A stretch of DNA of 64,000 bases from assembly GCF_900104815.1 (NCBI RefSeq), contig NZ_FNTD01000004.1, positions 7,935,001-7,999,000 on the forward strand, in the 5' to 3' direction. This document shows, in pieces, positions 1 to 8,875 of this stretch. The notes under the pieces are model-generated. The model had not been told where the DNA came from. It searched no databases and saw nothing but the letters and a program-made list of their open reading frames with translations. Each line of letters begins with the position of its first letter. Within the stretch, counting starts at the first letter, position 1. The position numbers and the translations under genes were made by a program. This DNA comes from Streptomyces misionensis. Lineage in GTDB: Bacteria; Actinomycetota; Actinomycetes; Streptomycetales; Streptomycetaceae.

Positions 1-1022
1 AGCGCGCCGGTGGAGCCGTGGACGCTGCCGAGGTCGAACCGGAAGGCGAAGACCGGCCAGCTGTCGTTGATGGCGCGCGGCTGGCGGGTGTCGGCGGAGT
101 CGGCCAGCGCCTTGCCGTCCAGGGCGGTGGCGCGCACGGTGGTGTCCGAGCCGATCTGCCAGCTCAGTCCGGAGCGGTTCGTCGCGCTCCACACGACGGT
201 GCCCCAGGACGCCATGTCGCCGTTCTCCTTGAGCACTCCGGGGCTGTCGGGAGTGAAGGACAGCGCGGTCGCCGTCGTACCGCCCGAGCCGGACAGCTGT
301 TCCTGGGACCAGCGGATTCTCGTGCCGGAGTTGCCGGAGGCCCACTCGCCGGAGATGTCGAAGTACAGCGCGACGTCGTGCGCCTTGCCGTCCAGGCTGC
401 GCACGTCCGCGGCGATGTACGACAGCGGCATCGACTGGCGGCGCAGGTCGCCCGGTTCGACGGGGGACAGGAACGTCAGGATCAGTTCCGTGCCGCCGGC
501 CTCGAAGACGAACCGCGAGCGGGTCGCGGTGAGGGTCAGCGAGCGCTGCACGGCGCCGCGGGAGAGCGGGTGGCCGGGGACGTTGGGTGCGCCCAGGAAC
601 AGGTAGTTGGTGCCGTCGACCCGGATGACACCGGTCATCGCCGTGGTGCGGCCGGTCCAGAACGCGGGCCAGTGGCCGGCCGGCAGATCGGCGTTCAGCC
701 ACGTGCTCAGGTAGGGCGAGCGGACGGCCAGCGGCACGGCCGGGGGGCGGATCGGATCGAAGGACGGGGCGGCCGGGCCGGGGGAGCGACCACCGGAGGA
801 AGCGCGGGCAGCGGTCTCCTGCGCCGTCGCGGAAGCGGCCTGCGCGTCCTGTGTGAAGCCCGGCAGCAGACCGGCGCCGGCCGCGCCGAGGCCGGCCGCG
901 CCGGTCCACCGCATCAGGCCGCGTCGGCTGAGCCCGCCGGCTGAGGCGCAGGAGCCGGTACCGGACTCGGGAGTGCTCGACTCGTTGGCGGGCAGGCCGG
1001 CGTTGTCGTGTCTCGGGGTCAT
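1..1022 (-). CDS. Secreted DUF5127/DUF4965 (glutaminase A-like) protein, 3' part outside window
   Basis: The first 340 codons of a leftward gene. ATG at 1022 is preceded by CCAGGAG six bases upstream. The N-terminus carries a twin-arginine pair followed by a hydrophobic run (LSRRGLMRWTGAAGLGAAG), so Tat export is likely. After a Pro/Ala-rich linker comes a segment with the pattern RPPAVPLAVRSPYLSTWL and FWTGRTTAMTGVIRVDG, which is characteristic of the N-terminal DUF5127 module that precedes DUF4965 in fungal GtaA-like glutaminases and their bacterial relatives. The DUF4965 catalytic-like part lies beyond the window edge. It is divergent from the sugar transporter genes and shares a mirrored upstream motif with them, so here it is more likely tied to glycan use than to glutamine. 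The family name is fairly sure; the activity is not. Confidence 0.75.
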   Translation of the reverse strand, partial: MTPRHDNAGLPANESSTPESGTGSCASAGGLSRRGLMRWTGAAGLGAAGAGLLPGFTQDAQAASATAQETAARASSGGRSPGPAAPSFDPIRPPAVPLAVRSPYLSTWLNADLPAGHWPAFWTGRTTAMTGVIRVDGTNYLFLGAPNVPGHPLSRGAVQRSLTLTATRSRFVFEAGGTELILTFLSPVEPGDLRRQSMPLSYIAADVRSLDGKAHDVALYFDISGEWASGNSGTRIRWSQEQLSGSGGTTATALSFTPDSPGVLKENGDMASWGTVVWSATNRSGLSWQIGSDTTVRATALDGKALADSADTRQPRAINDSWPVFAFRFDLGSVHGSTGA

Positions 1023-1164
1023 TCGGTTCTCCTGGAGGAACCCGCTCGGGAAAGCGATGAAAGGGCAGGGAAAACGCGCGAGAGCTGGAAGGGCGCGCCG
1101 GTCCGCCGGAAGAAGCCATGGGAACGCGTGGCGGTCCGGCATCGACCACACGGCAGGAATCGCA

Positions 1165-1184
1165 GACTGTTCCTACAACGATGG
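1165..1184 (-). promoter_or_regulatory. Mirrored motif, copy facing the DUF4965 gene
   Basis: Read on the minus strand this is CCATCGTTGTAGGAACAGTC. It matches the plus-strand copy at 1476-1495 at 17 of 20 positions. It lies about 140 bases before the ATG at 1022. Its centre resembles a short palindrome of the LacI-operator kind (TCGT-TGT-ACGA in the other copy). Either an operator of the LacI protein encoded at 6525 or a shared core promoter would explain it. The rest of the 571-base divergent region (1023-1593) shows no ORF that I believe. Confidence 0.45.
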
Positions 1185-1475
1185 AAAACTGAAGCAGGAC
1201 GATGACAGCACAGCCCTGATGTCATGTCCACCCTCCGGACTCGACGTAAATCCCGGGTGTTTGGGTCCCCTCACAGCTGAGTTCGACTCGGTGAATACCT
1301 GCGTTGACCTGCATATATGTGACGGGCGGAGCGTCTTGCCGAGTGGCTGGGGGAGACCTGGCAGCCGTAACCGACTCCCTCGCCACCGGACCTACGGGTC
1401 GGTGGCGCAAGTCGACTGATGTCAACGCGGTCTGATGTCTTGACAGCTTTCGGCGCCGTCGTCCACTGTTCCTCT

Positions 1476-1495
1476 GCATCGTTGTACGAACCGTC
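1476..1495 (+). promoter_or_regulatory. Mirrored motif, copy facing the sugar ABC transporter operon
   Basis: GCATCGTTGTACGAACCGTC, with the palindromic core TCGT-TGT-ACGA. It sits about 100 bases before the binding-protein ATG at 1594 and is the inverted partner of 1165-1184. An additional ACTGTTC just upstream (1466-1472) pairs with the GAACCGT inside the motif with one mismatch, giving a longer imperfect dyad. This is a candidate LacI-family operator. Confidence 0.45.
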
Positions 1496-1593
1496 AGGCC
1501 AGGTCATCCGCAAGCCCGCCCGGCCGGATTCCTCTTCGCTCTTCAGCCAGAGCCCGCATGCCCAGACTTATTCGACGAGGATGTGATCGGCGC

Positions 1594-2709
1594 ATGTACG
1601 CCTCCCTCCGGTCCAAGGCCGTTTCCGCCGCCGTACTGGCCGCCGGCCTGTGCCTGGCCGCCACCGCCTGCACGAAGACCGGCGACGACTCGCCCAAGTC
1701 CGACGCCGGTGCGAGCGCCGCCGACACCGCGGCCGCCCAGCAGCTCGCGACACCCACCGACTCCGCCGACGGCCCGGGCTGCACGTACCAGAGGTACGGC
1801 GGCGGAGTTCCCAAGCTCGACATCACCGACGGAAAGACCGTCGTCGGCTTCTCGCAGTCGGAGTCGACCAGCAACCCCTTCAGAGCCACCGAGACCAAGA
1901 GCATCGAGGCGCAGGCGAAGCAGTTGGGCGTCAAGCTCATCGAGCGCAACGCCAACGCCGACGTCAACGCGCAGAACTCGCAGATCGAAGACATGATCGC
2001 CCAGGGCGCCAAGGTCCTGATCGTCGCCCCGGAGAACTCCGACGGCCTCGGCCCCGCGCTGGCCAAGGCCAAGGCCAAGAAGATTCCGGTGCTCACCATC
2101 GACCGGTCCGTCACCGGCACCGCCTGCGCCGACTTCATCGCCTTCGCCGGCTCCGACTTCTACGGCCAGGCCCGGATCGCAGCCGACGACCTGGCGAAGG
2201 CCACCGACGGCAGCGCGCACGTGGCGATCCTGACCGGCAGCCCCGGCAACAACGTCACCACCGACCGGACCAAGGGCTTCGAGGACCAGGTCAAGGCCAC
2301 ATACCCGAACATGAAGATCGTGGCCTCCCAGACCGGCAACTTCGCCCAGACCGACGGCCAGAAGGTGATGGAGCAGCTGCTCCAGGCGCACTCCGACATC
2401 AACGCGGTCTACGCCGAGAACGACGAGATGGCCCTCGGTGCCATCCAGGCGATCAAGTCAGCGGGCAAGACACCCGGCAAGGACGTCAAGATCGTCACCA
2501 TCGACGGCATCTCGCAGATGGTCCAGAACGTAGCCGCCGGCCAGGCCGTCGCCGACATCGAGACCAACCCGCGGTTCGGTCCGCTGGCGTTCAAGTCGTT
2601 GCAGGACTTCTACGGCACCACCGGCGTACAGCGCAGGGTGATCATCAAGGACGGCCACTTCACGCCCGACAACGCCAAGCAGGCTCTGTCCCAGGGCCTG
2701 GTGTACTGA
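1594..2709 (+). CDS. Sugar ABC transporter substrate-binding lipoprotein
   Basis: A 371-residue periplasmic-binding-protein-like lipoprotein. The start at ATG 1594 was chosen because it gives a clean lipoprotein signal (MYASLRSKAV... then the lipobox LAATAC, with Cys as the acylated residue); an in-frame ATG at 1558 would add 12 charged residues before it. The mature part has the fold signatures of the ribose/galactofuranose-type binding family (SBP_bac_4): ESTSNPFRATETKS, a DMIAQGAKVLIVAPENSDG hinge region, VLTIDRSVTG and the AENDEMALGAIQAIKSAG segment. It is closest in style to YtfQ-like proteins, which bind furanose sugars. It heads an operon with the ATPase and two permeases, and a strong hairpin follows the gene. 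Substrate by inference: an arabinofuranose or galactofuranose sugar. Confidence 0.88.
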   Translation: MYASLRSKAVSAAVLAAGLCLAATACTKTGDDSPKSDAGASAADTAAAQQLATPTDSADGPGCTYQRYGGGVPKLDITDGKTVVGFSQSESTSNPFRATETKSIEAQAKQLGVKLIERNANADVNAQNSQIEDMIAQGAKVLIVAPENSDGLGPALAKAKAKKIPVLTIDRSVTGTACADFIAFAGSDFYGQARIAADDLAKATDGSAHVAILTGSPGNNVTTDRTKGFEDQVKATYPNMKIVASQTGNFAQTDGQKVMEQLLQAHSDINAVYAENDEMALGAIQAIKSAGKTPGKDVKIVTIDGISQMVQNVAAGQAVADIETNPRFGPLAFKSLQDFYGTTGVQRRVIIKDGHFTPDNAKQALSQGLVY

Positions 2710-2722
2710 CCGGCCCGCCGGC

Positions 2723-2761
2723 TCCGGTGGCCGCGGAGGCTCGGCTTCCGCGGCCACCGGA
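2723..2761 (+). terminator. Intra-operon hairpin (attenuator or mRNA-stabilising)
   Basis: A perfect 15-base stem (TCCGGTGGCCGCGGA and its complement) with a 9-base loop, starting 14 bases after the binding-protein stop and 64 bases before the ATPase GTG. No T-run follows. In binding-protein-dependent transporter operons, hairpins at this place commonly lower downstream expression or protect the upstream message, so that the binding protein exceeds the membrane parts. Confidence 0.7.
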
Positions 2762-2824
2762 CCCGCCGCAGCGGCTGCCGCGCCGCCCTCACCGCACCCG
2801 GCAGTCCCGTACGAGGAGGCAGAC

Positions 2825-4480
2825 GTGGTCCAGCAGGACCTCGACCCCCATGGCGACTTCGTCCTGGAAGTCGCCGGGGTGAACAAGAGCTTCGCCGGCG
2901 TGCACGCGCTGCGCGACGTGGAGTTCGCCCTGCGCCCCGCCGAGGTGCACGCGCTCATCGGCGAGAACGGCGCGGGCAAGTCCACTCTGATCAAAGTGAT
3001 GACCGGGGTGTACCGACCGGACTCCGGCACGGTGCGGCTGACCGGCCGCGCACGCGACTTCCGCAACCCGCTGGAGGCGCAGGCGGCCGGAATCTCCACC
3101 ATCTACCAGGAGGTCAACCTCGTCCCCCTGATGTCGGTCGCGCGCAACCTCCACCTCGGCCGCGAACCGCGCCGCTTCGGGCTCGTCGACGTCGCCCGGA
3201 TGAACCGCGAGGCCGCCGAGGTGCTCGGCCGCTACGGCGTGCACGTCGACGTCACCCGCCCGCTGCGCGACCTGGGGCTGGGCGCACAGCAGATGGTGGC
3301 GCTGGCCCGTGCGGTGCAGATCGACGCACGGGTGGTCATCATGGACGAGCCGACCTCCTCCCTCGAACCGCGGGAGGTCGACACGCTCTTCTCGGTCATC
3401 CGCCGCCTGAAGGAGCAGGGCATCGCGGTGGTCTACGTCAGCCACCGGATCGAGGAGCTCTACGCGATCTGCGACCGGGTCACCGTGATGCGCGACGGAG
3501 CGGTCGTGCACACCGGCGCGATCGCCGAACTCCAGCGGCTGCGGCTGGTCTCCCTGATGCTCGGCCGGGAGATGTCCACCGTCCGGGAGAAGGGCACCAC
3601 CGCCTTCGACACCGAACGCCACGACCGTCAGGAAGGCCGGCCCGTGCTGCGCGCGACAGGTCTGTCGGCCCGTCACCGCCTCCACGACGTCTCGCTGGAC
3701 GTCCACCCCGGCGAGGTCGTGGGCCTCGGCGGACTCCTCGGGGCCGGTCGCAGCGAGACCGCGAAGGCGATCGTCGGCGCGCTCGCCACCGACGGCGGCA
3801 CCGTCGAGGTCGAAGGGCGGGCGATGCGCCGGCGCAGTCCCGCCGCCGCGATCCGGACCGGCGTCGTGATGCTCGCCGAGGACCGCAAGACCGAGGGCAT
3901 CATCCCCAACCTGTCGGTGCGCGAGAACATCTCGCTCGCCGCGCTGCCGCGCCTGTCACGGGCGGGGCTGGTCTCGCAGGCCAAGCAGGACGAGATCGTC
4001 GAGTTCTTCATGAAGCGGCTGCGGATCAAGGCCTCCGGCCCCGACCAGAAGGTCAGCGACCTGTCCGGCGGCAACCAGCAGAAGGTGCTGCTCGCCCGCT
4101 GGCTGTGCCTGAACCCCAAGGTGCTGCTGCTCGACGAACCGACCCGAGGGATCGATGTCGGCGCGAAGGCCGAGGTGCAGGCGCTGATCGACGAACTCGC
4201 GGGCGACGGCCTCGGCGTGCTGTTGATCTCCTCCGACCTGGAGGAGCTGATCGAGGGCTCCGACCGTGTGGTGATCCTCAAGGACGGACACGTCGTCGGG
4301 CACCTCGCCGGCGCGGAGGTCACCGAGGAGGGCCTGCTCGACGCGCTCGCCACCGCGCCCGGGGACACGGCCGGTGAAGCCGGTGCGCCCGGCTCCGGGG
4401 GCGGGGCCCCCGCGCCGCCCGCCGCCGCGGAGCCGGCCACGACATCCGAGTCCGCCCCCGTCGAGGAGAACCAGCGATGA
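2825..4480 (+). CDS. Sugar ABC transporter ATP-binding protein (two ABC domains)
   Basis: A 551-residue duplicated ATPase of the RbsA/MglA/YtfR type that energises sugar import at the inner face of the membrane. GTG start with GAGGAGG five bases upstream. The first domain has Walker A GENGAGKST (residues 46-54), Walker B VVIMDEPTSSLE and switch region VYVSHRIEEL. The second domain has a degenerate Walker A (GGLLGAGRSE), signature LSGGNQQKV and Walker B LLLDEPTRGIDVG, the usual asymmetry of this family. The last roughly 45 residues are a Gly/Ala/Pro-rich tail not typical of the family. The stop overlaps the next start (ATGA), indicating translational coupling with the permeases. Confidence 0.93.
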   Translation: MVQQDLDPHGDFVLEVAGVNKSFAGVHALRDVEFALRPAEVHALIGENGAGKSTLIKVMTGVYRPDSGTVRLTGRARDFRNPLEAQAAGISTIYQEVNLVPLMSVARNLHLGREPRRFGLVDVARMNREAAEVLGRYGVHVDVTRPLRDLGLGAQQMVALARAVQIDARVVIMDEPTSSLEPREVDTLFSVIRRLKEQGIAVVYVSHRIEELYAICDRVTVMRDGAVVHTGAIAELQRLRLVSLMLGREMSTVREKGTTAFDTERHDRQEGRPVLRATGLSARHRLHDVSLDVHPGEVVGLGGLLGAGRSETAKAIVGALATDGGTVEVEGRAMRRRSPAAAIRTGVVMLAEDRKTEGIIPNLSVRENISLAALPRLSRAGLVSQAKQDEIVEFFMKRLRIKASGPDQKVSDLSGGNQQKVLLARWLCLNPKVLLLDEPTRGIDVGAKAEVQALIDELAGDGLGVLLISSDLEELIEGSDRVVILKDGHVVGHLAGAEVTEEGLLDALATAPGDTAGEAGAPGSGGGAPAPPAAAEPATTSESAPVEENQR

Positions 4481-5442
4481 CCTCGCTCACCTGGTCCGGC
4501 CCCGCCGCCGACCGCGCCCGTCTGTTGCGCCTGCTCCAGGAGTACGGCGTCTACGCCGCCCTCGTCGTGCTGTTCTGCGTGGCCGTCGGCATGGACGCGT
4601 CGTTCGTCGAGATGAGCAACATCCGCGTCCAGCTCTTCCAGCTCGCGCCGACGCTGCTCGTCGCGCTCGGCATGTCCCTGGTCATCGGCACGGAGGGCAT
4701 CGACCTGTCGGTCGGCGCCGTGATCGCGCTGGCCGCCTCCGTCGTACCGCTGTACGCCGGTTACGGACTCGGCGGCGCACTGCTGGTCGCCCTGCTGCTC
4801 GGCGCGGTCTCGGGCGCGGTCGGCGGCGCGATGGTGGCCTTCGCCCGGATCCAGCCGATCGTGGCCACCCTGTCGCTGATGATCGGCGTCCGGGGCCTGG
4901 CCGAGATCATCAACGGCAACTCCGCCAAACCCGTCCTCCAGTCCGGGATTCTCGGCGTCGGCTCGCGCAGCATCGCGGGAGTACCGGAGATGGCGTGGAT
5001 CGCCGCGGTGTGCGCGCTGCTCACGGGCCTGCTGGTGCGCCGTACGACGTTCGGCAGGCAACTCGTGGCCGTCGGCGACAACCGGCAGGCCAGCCGGCTG
5101 TCCGGACTGCCCGTGCGGCGCGTGCTGATCACCGTGTACGTGATCTCCGGGGTGCTCGCCGCGCTGGCCGGCGTCCTGATCGTCAGCCACGGCGCCGAGG
5201 CCGACCCCGCCAACCAGGGCCTGAACATGGAGCTGAACGCCATCACCGCGGTCGTCGTCGGCGGCACCCCGCTGTCCGGGGGCCGGGTGCGGGTGCTCGG
5301 CACCGTCGCCGGAGCCCTGTTCATGCAGCTGATCACCGCGGTGCTCACCCAGCACAACGTGCACACGTCGTACACCCAGCTCGTCGAGGCGGCCATCATC
5401 TGCTTCGCCGTGTACGCCTCCCAGGAGCGTGGTACCCGATGA
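4477..5442 (+). CDS. Sugar ABC transporter permease 1
   Basis: A 321-residue multi-spanning membrane protein of the BPD_transp_2 (RbsC/YtfT) family. It shows the family hallmark EGIDLSVGAVIALAAS and the C-terminal VVVGGTPLSGG segment. It overlaps the ATPase gene by four bases and the second permease by four bases, so all are coupled. With permease 2 it should form the heterodimeric channel through which the bound sugar passes. Confidence 0.92.
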   Translation: MTSLTWSGPAADRARLLRLLQEYGVYAALVVLFCVAVGMDASFVEMSNIRVQLFQLAPTLLVALGMSLVIGTEGIDLSVGAVIALAASVVPLYAGYGLGGALLVALLLGAVSGAVGGAMVAFARIQPIVATLSLMIGVRGLAEIINGNSAKPVLQSGILGVGSRSIAGVPEMAWIAAVCALLTGLLVRRTTFGRQLVAVGDNRQASRLSGLPVRRVLITVYVISGVLAALAGVLIVSHGAEADPANQGLNMELNAITAVVVGGTPLSGGRVRVLGTVAGALFMQLITAVLTQHNVHTSYTQLVEAAIICFAVYASQERGTR

Positions 5443-6440
5443 CCTCCACCGTCCTGACGACCGCGCGGCCGGGGGCGGACGCCGCGCGCCCCTCCCTCGG
5501 CGAGCGGATCGCCCCGCAGATCCAGCGGCGCGGCGCGCTGGCCGTGCTGGTGCTGGTGGTCGTCGTCGCCTCCGCGACCTCCGACACCTTCCCGACCTGG
5601 TCCAACATCAGCAGCATCCTCGGCAACAACGCCTTCGTGTGGCTGCTGGCCCTCGGCATGACCTTCGTCATCATCACCGGCGGCATCGACCTCTCCGTCG
5701 GCTCCATGTACGCGCTCGGCGGAGTGCTCGGGGCCTACGGCTCCACGCACGGCACCTGGCTCGCGATCCTGCTGCCGCTCGCCGTCGGCGCCGCCTGGGG
5801 CACCGTGCAGGGACTGCTCGTCGCCCGGGCCCGCATGGCCCCGTTCATCGTCAGTCTCGTCGGACTCCTCGGGCTGCGCGGCCTGATGCAGGCCATCACC
5901 GACGAGGGCGCGACCACCTACCTCGTGCCGCGGCACTCGGCCTTCCGCTCCCTCGGCGCGGGCACCTGGACCCCGGTGCTGATCGTGGCCGTACTCTTCG
6001 CCCTGGGCGCGCTGTTGCTGACCCGCACCCGTTTCGGCGCCACCCTCACCGCGATGGGCGGCAACGAGAACGCGGCGCTGCTGCTCGGCCTGCCGGTGGC
6101 CCGCGCCAAGGTGCTGGCCTACCTGCTGTCGGGCACCTTGGCCGCCGCGGCCGGCGCACTGGGCGGTGCGCGCCTGGGCTCGGGTGTGACCACCATCGGC
6201 ATCGGCTACGAACTGACCGCGATCGCCTCGGTGGTCATCGGCGGCACCCTGCTCACCGGAGGCAGCGGCTCGGTCAGCGGCACCGTCAGCGGCGTGCTGC
6301 TGCTCGCCGTCATCCACAACCTCATCGATCACTACTTCTCGCAGTACGGCTCGGCGTTCACCGACACCGTGAACGGCGCGTTTCTCGCTGTGGTAGTTCT
6401 GATGCAGACCCTGCTCAGCCGCACTCAGCGGCTCGAGTGA
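5439..6440 (+). CDS. Sugar ABC transporter permease 2
   Basis: A 333-residue paralogue of the preceding permease (YjfF/RbsC-like). The start at ATG 5439 overlaps the previous stop, and the protein begins MTSTVLTTARPG. It has about nine hydrophobic segments, TGGIDLSVGSMYALGG, and VVIGGTLLTGGSGSVSG near the C-terminus. Two different permeases with one duplicated ATPase is the arrangement seen in YtfQRT-YjfF galactofuranose importers. The regulator gene follows after 84 bases. Confidence 0.92.
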   Translation: MTSTVLTTARPGADAARPSLGERIAPQIQRRGALAVLVLVVVVASATSDTFPTWSNISSILGNNAFVWLLALGMTFVIITGGIDLSVGSMYALGGVLGAYGSTHGTWLAILLPLAVGAAWGTVQGLLVARARMAPFIVSLVGLLGLRGLMQAITDEGATTYLVPRHSAFRSLGAGTWTPVLIVAVLFALGALLLTRTRFGATLTAMGGNENAALLLGLPVARAKVLAYLLSGTLAAAAGALGGARLGSGVTTIGIGYELTAIASVVIGGTLLTGGSGSVSGTVSGVLLLAVIHNLIDHYFSQYGSAFTDTVNGAFLAVVVLMQTLLSRTQRLE

Positions 6441-6524
6441 GCACCGGCCGCCGAACGCGACGCGCCCGCACGGCCGCCCGGCAGACGGCCGAGACCATCC
6501 TCCACCCTCCGAGAAAGGATCGCC

Positions 6525-7550
6525 GTGGGTGTCAGCCTGAAGGATGTCGCGCAGCGCGCCGGTGTGTCGGTGAAGACCGTGTCGAACGTGGTCAACGACT
6601 ACCCGCACGTGACTCCCCAGACCCGTGCGCGGGTCCAGCGGGCCATCGACGAGTTGGGCTACCGGCCCAACCTGACGGCACGTCACCTCCGCAAGGGCCG
6701 CACCGGCCTGATCACACTCGCCATTCCGGAACTCGGCAACCCCTACTTCGCGGAGGTCGCGGGCGCGGTGATCGACGTGGCGGCCCGGCACGACCTGACG
6801 GTGCTGCTCGATCACACCGCGGGCCTGCGGGAGAAGGAGCTGCTGGTCTCGCAGGGCTTCCGCTCGCACGTCATCGACGGGCTGATCCTCAGCCCGATCG
6901 GACTGGAGCGCGAGGACCTGCTGGCCCGGCCCGAGGGACCGCCCATGGTGCTGCTGGGCGAGCGCGAGTACGACGCCCCCTACGACCACATCATGATCGA
7001 CAACGTGGGCGCGGCCCGGATCGCGGTGCGTCATCTGCTCGACCTCGGACGGCGCCGGGTGGCCTTTCTCGGCGCCCGCCGCGAGAGCGCCCGCCAACCC
7101 GCCCACCTGCGGCTGCGCGGCTGGCGGGAGGCGATCACCGCGGCCGGCCTGGCCCCCGACGAGTCGATGGTGGTGGCCACCGAGGGCTACGACCGGGCCG
7201 ACGGCGCCGCCGCGATGGCCGCCCTGCTCGACCGGGATGAGCGTCCCGACGCCGTCTTCGCCTACAACGACCTGGTCGCGCTCGGCGCCATGCGCACCCT
7301 GGTGGAACGCGGCCTGCGGGTGCCCGACGACATCGCGGTGGTCGGCTTCGACGACATCGAGGAGGCACGCTACGGAGCGGTGTCGCTCAGCACCGTCGCC
7401 CCCGACAAGTCCGACCTCGCCCGCCTCGCCGTGGAGTGCCTGGTGGAGCGGATCGCCGACCGGGGCAACGCCGAACCGCTTCCGCCCCGCCGGATCCTGC
7501 CCGGCTACCGGCTGATCGTGCGCGAGTCCACCGCGATCCGCAGAACCTGA
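6525..7550 (+). CDS. LacI-family transcriptional regulator
   Basis: 341 residues, GTG start preceded by GAAAGGA. The N-terminal helix-turn-helix and hinge are textbook LacI (SLKDVAQRAGVSVKTVSNVV, then LGYRPNLTARHLRKGRTG), followed by a sugar-binding core with PELGNPYFAEVAGAVID, YNDLVALGAMRTL and VVGFDDIEEARYG. It most likely represses this operon and the divergent DUF4965 gene, releasing DNA when the imported sugar binds. The mirrored motifs at 1165-1184 and 1476-1495 are the best operator candidates. No similar motif was found directly before this gene, so it is probably transcribed with the transporter. Confidence 0.93.
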   Translation: MGVSLKDVAQRAGVSVKTVSNVVNDYPHVTPQTRARVQRAIDELGYRPNLTARHLRKGRTGLITLAIPELGNPYFAEVAGAVIDVAARHDLTVLLDHTAGLREKELLVSQGFRSHVIDGLILSPIGLEREDLLARPEGPPMVLLGEREYDAPYDHIMIDNVGAARIAVRHLLDLGRRRVAFLGARRESARQPAHLRLRGWREAITAAGLAPDESMVVATEGYDRADGAAAMAALLDRDERPDAVFAYNDLVALGAMRTLVERGLRVPDDIAVVGFDDIEEARYGAVSLSTVAPDKSDLARLAVECLVERIADRGNAEPLPPRRILPGYRLIVRESTAIRRT

Positions 7551-7604
7551 CCGGCACCCCCGGTGCCGCCACCCCCATCGCCCCGACGACCGAGGACGAC
7601 GACC

Positions 7605-8696
7605 TTGACATCCCACCCCACTCTGACCGGCTCACCGTTCGGCACCGCGCCCGACGGCACACCGGTGCACCGCTGGCGGCTGGACTCCGGCAGCGGGATC
7701 AGCGCCGACGTGCTCACCTACGGCGGCATCGTGTCCAGCCTGCGCGTTCCGGCACCCGCCGGGAGCGTCGACGACATCGTGCTCGGCCTGCCCGGCATGG
7801 CGGAGTACTCCGCGCCCAACCCCTACCTCGGGGCGCTCATCGGCCGCTACGGCAACCGCATCGCCCGCGGCGAGTTCACCCTCGACGGAGAGACCCACCA
7901 CATACCCGCCACCGACCGCGGCCAGGCGCTGCACGGCGGTCCCGCCGGCTTCCACCGCCGGGTCTGGAAGGGCACCCCGGCCCCGGGCAACGGCTCCGAT
8001 GCCGCCGCGCTGCGCCTGGAACTGCGCAGTGCCGACGGCGACATGGGATTCCCCGGCACCCTGGACGTCCAGGTCACCTACAGCCTCGACCGCAGCGGCA
8101 CCTTCGCCATCGACTACCGGGCCCGCACCGACCGCGCCACCGTGGTGAACCTCACCAACCACTCCTACTTCAACCTCGCCGGCGCCGGCCACGGGGACGT
8201 GCTCGGCCACACTCTGGAACTCGACTCCGACGCCTACCTGCCGGTGACCGCCGAGGCGATCCCGCTCGGCCCGCTCGCGCCCACCGCGGGCACCCCCTTC
8301 GACTTCCGCGCCGCACACCCGATCGGCGACCGGATCGAGGCGAAGGACGACCAGCTGACCGCGGCCGGCGGCTACGACCACTGCTGGGTGCTCACCCCGG
8401 TCGACGCCCCGGGGACGCTGCGTCGCGCCGCCCGCCTGGCCGATCCCGAGAGCGGCCGGCGGATGGACGTGTGGACCACCGAGCCCGGCATACAGGTCTA
8501 CACGGGCAACGCCCTGGACGGATCGCTCGCGGGGGCCGACGCCAAACCCTACGAGCGCCACGGCGCCGTCTGCCTGGAGACCCAGCACTTTCCCGACTCG
8601 CCGAACCGACCGGAGTACCCGAGCACAGTCCTGCGGCCGGGGGAGGAGTACCGCACACGCACCGAGTTCCGGTTCCCGCACCTGACCCTGTCCTGA
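7605..8696 (+). CDS. galM: Aldose 1-epimerase
   Basis: A GalM-family mutarotase that interconverts alpha and beta anomers of aldoses. Family landmarks are IGRYGNRIARGEFTLDG, the catalytic histidine segment NHSYFNLAG, GYDHCWVL and the glutamate segment CLETQHFPDSPN. I prefer the TTG at 7605 (GAGGA eight bases upstream, 363 residues, beginning LTSHPTLTGSPFG), because the in-frame ATG at 7563 adds only a Pro/Arg-rich leader and leaves 12 bases after the regulator stop. Placed between regulator and hydrolases, it would process the sugar released by the arabinofuranosidase. Confidence 0.88.
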   Translation: MTSHPTLTGSPFGTAPDGTPVHRWRLDSGSGISADVLTYGGIVSSLRVPAPAGSVDDIVLGLPGMAEYSAPNPYLGALIGRYGNRIARGEFTLDGETHHIPATDRGQALHGGPAGFHRRVWKGTPAPGNGSDAAALRLELRSADGDMGFPGTLDVQVTYSLDRSGTFAIDYRARTDRATVVNLTNHSYFNLAGAGHGDVLGHTLELDSDAYLPVTAEAIPLGPLAPTAGTPFDFRAAHPIGDRIEAKDDQLTAAGGYDHCWVLTPVDAPGTLRRAARLADPESGRRMDVWTTEPGIQVYTGNALDGSLAGADAKPYERHGAVCLETQHFPDSPNRPEYPSTVLRPGEEYRTRTEFRFPHLTLS

Positions 8697-8875
8697 GGGC
8701 CGCGGGGCGGCCGTCCGCGACGCGAGCGGCGGCGCCGTCCCGCCCCGTCCACCCGCGCACCGCACGACTGCCCCCCACGTGGCGGGGAGGCCGGCCCGAG
8801 GTCCGGCGAGCCGCGCCGCCCCCGCGCCGTTCCGCACGACCGCAGAACGCGATCCTCGACCAGGAGGGACACCCT

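Noticed and set aside
1558..2709. Start of the binding protein at ATG 1558
   Set aside because: It adds an Arg-rich dodecapeptide before an otherwise typical lipoprotein signal.
4761..7616. A 951-codon open frame on the minus strand
   Set aside because: It lies opposite the permease and LacI genes, has no domain pattern and is a by-product of high third-position GC in the real genes. The same holds for the 962-codon minus frame at 11256-14144 and others.
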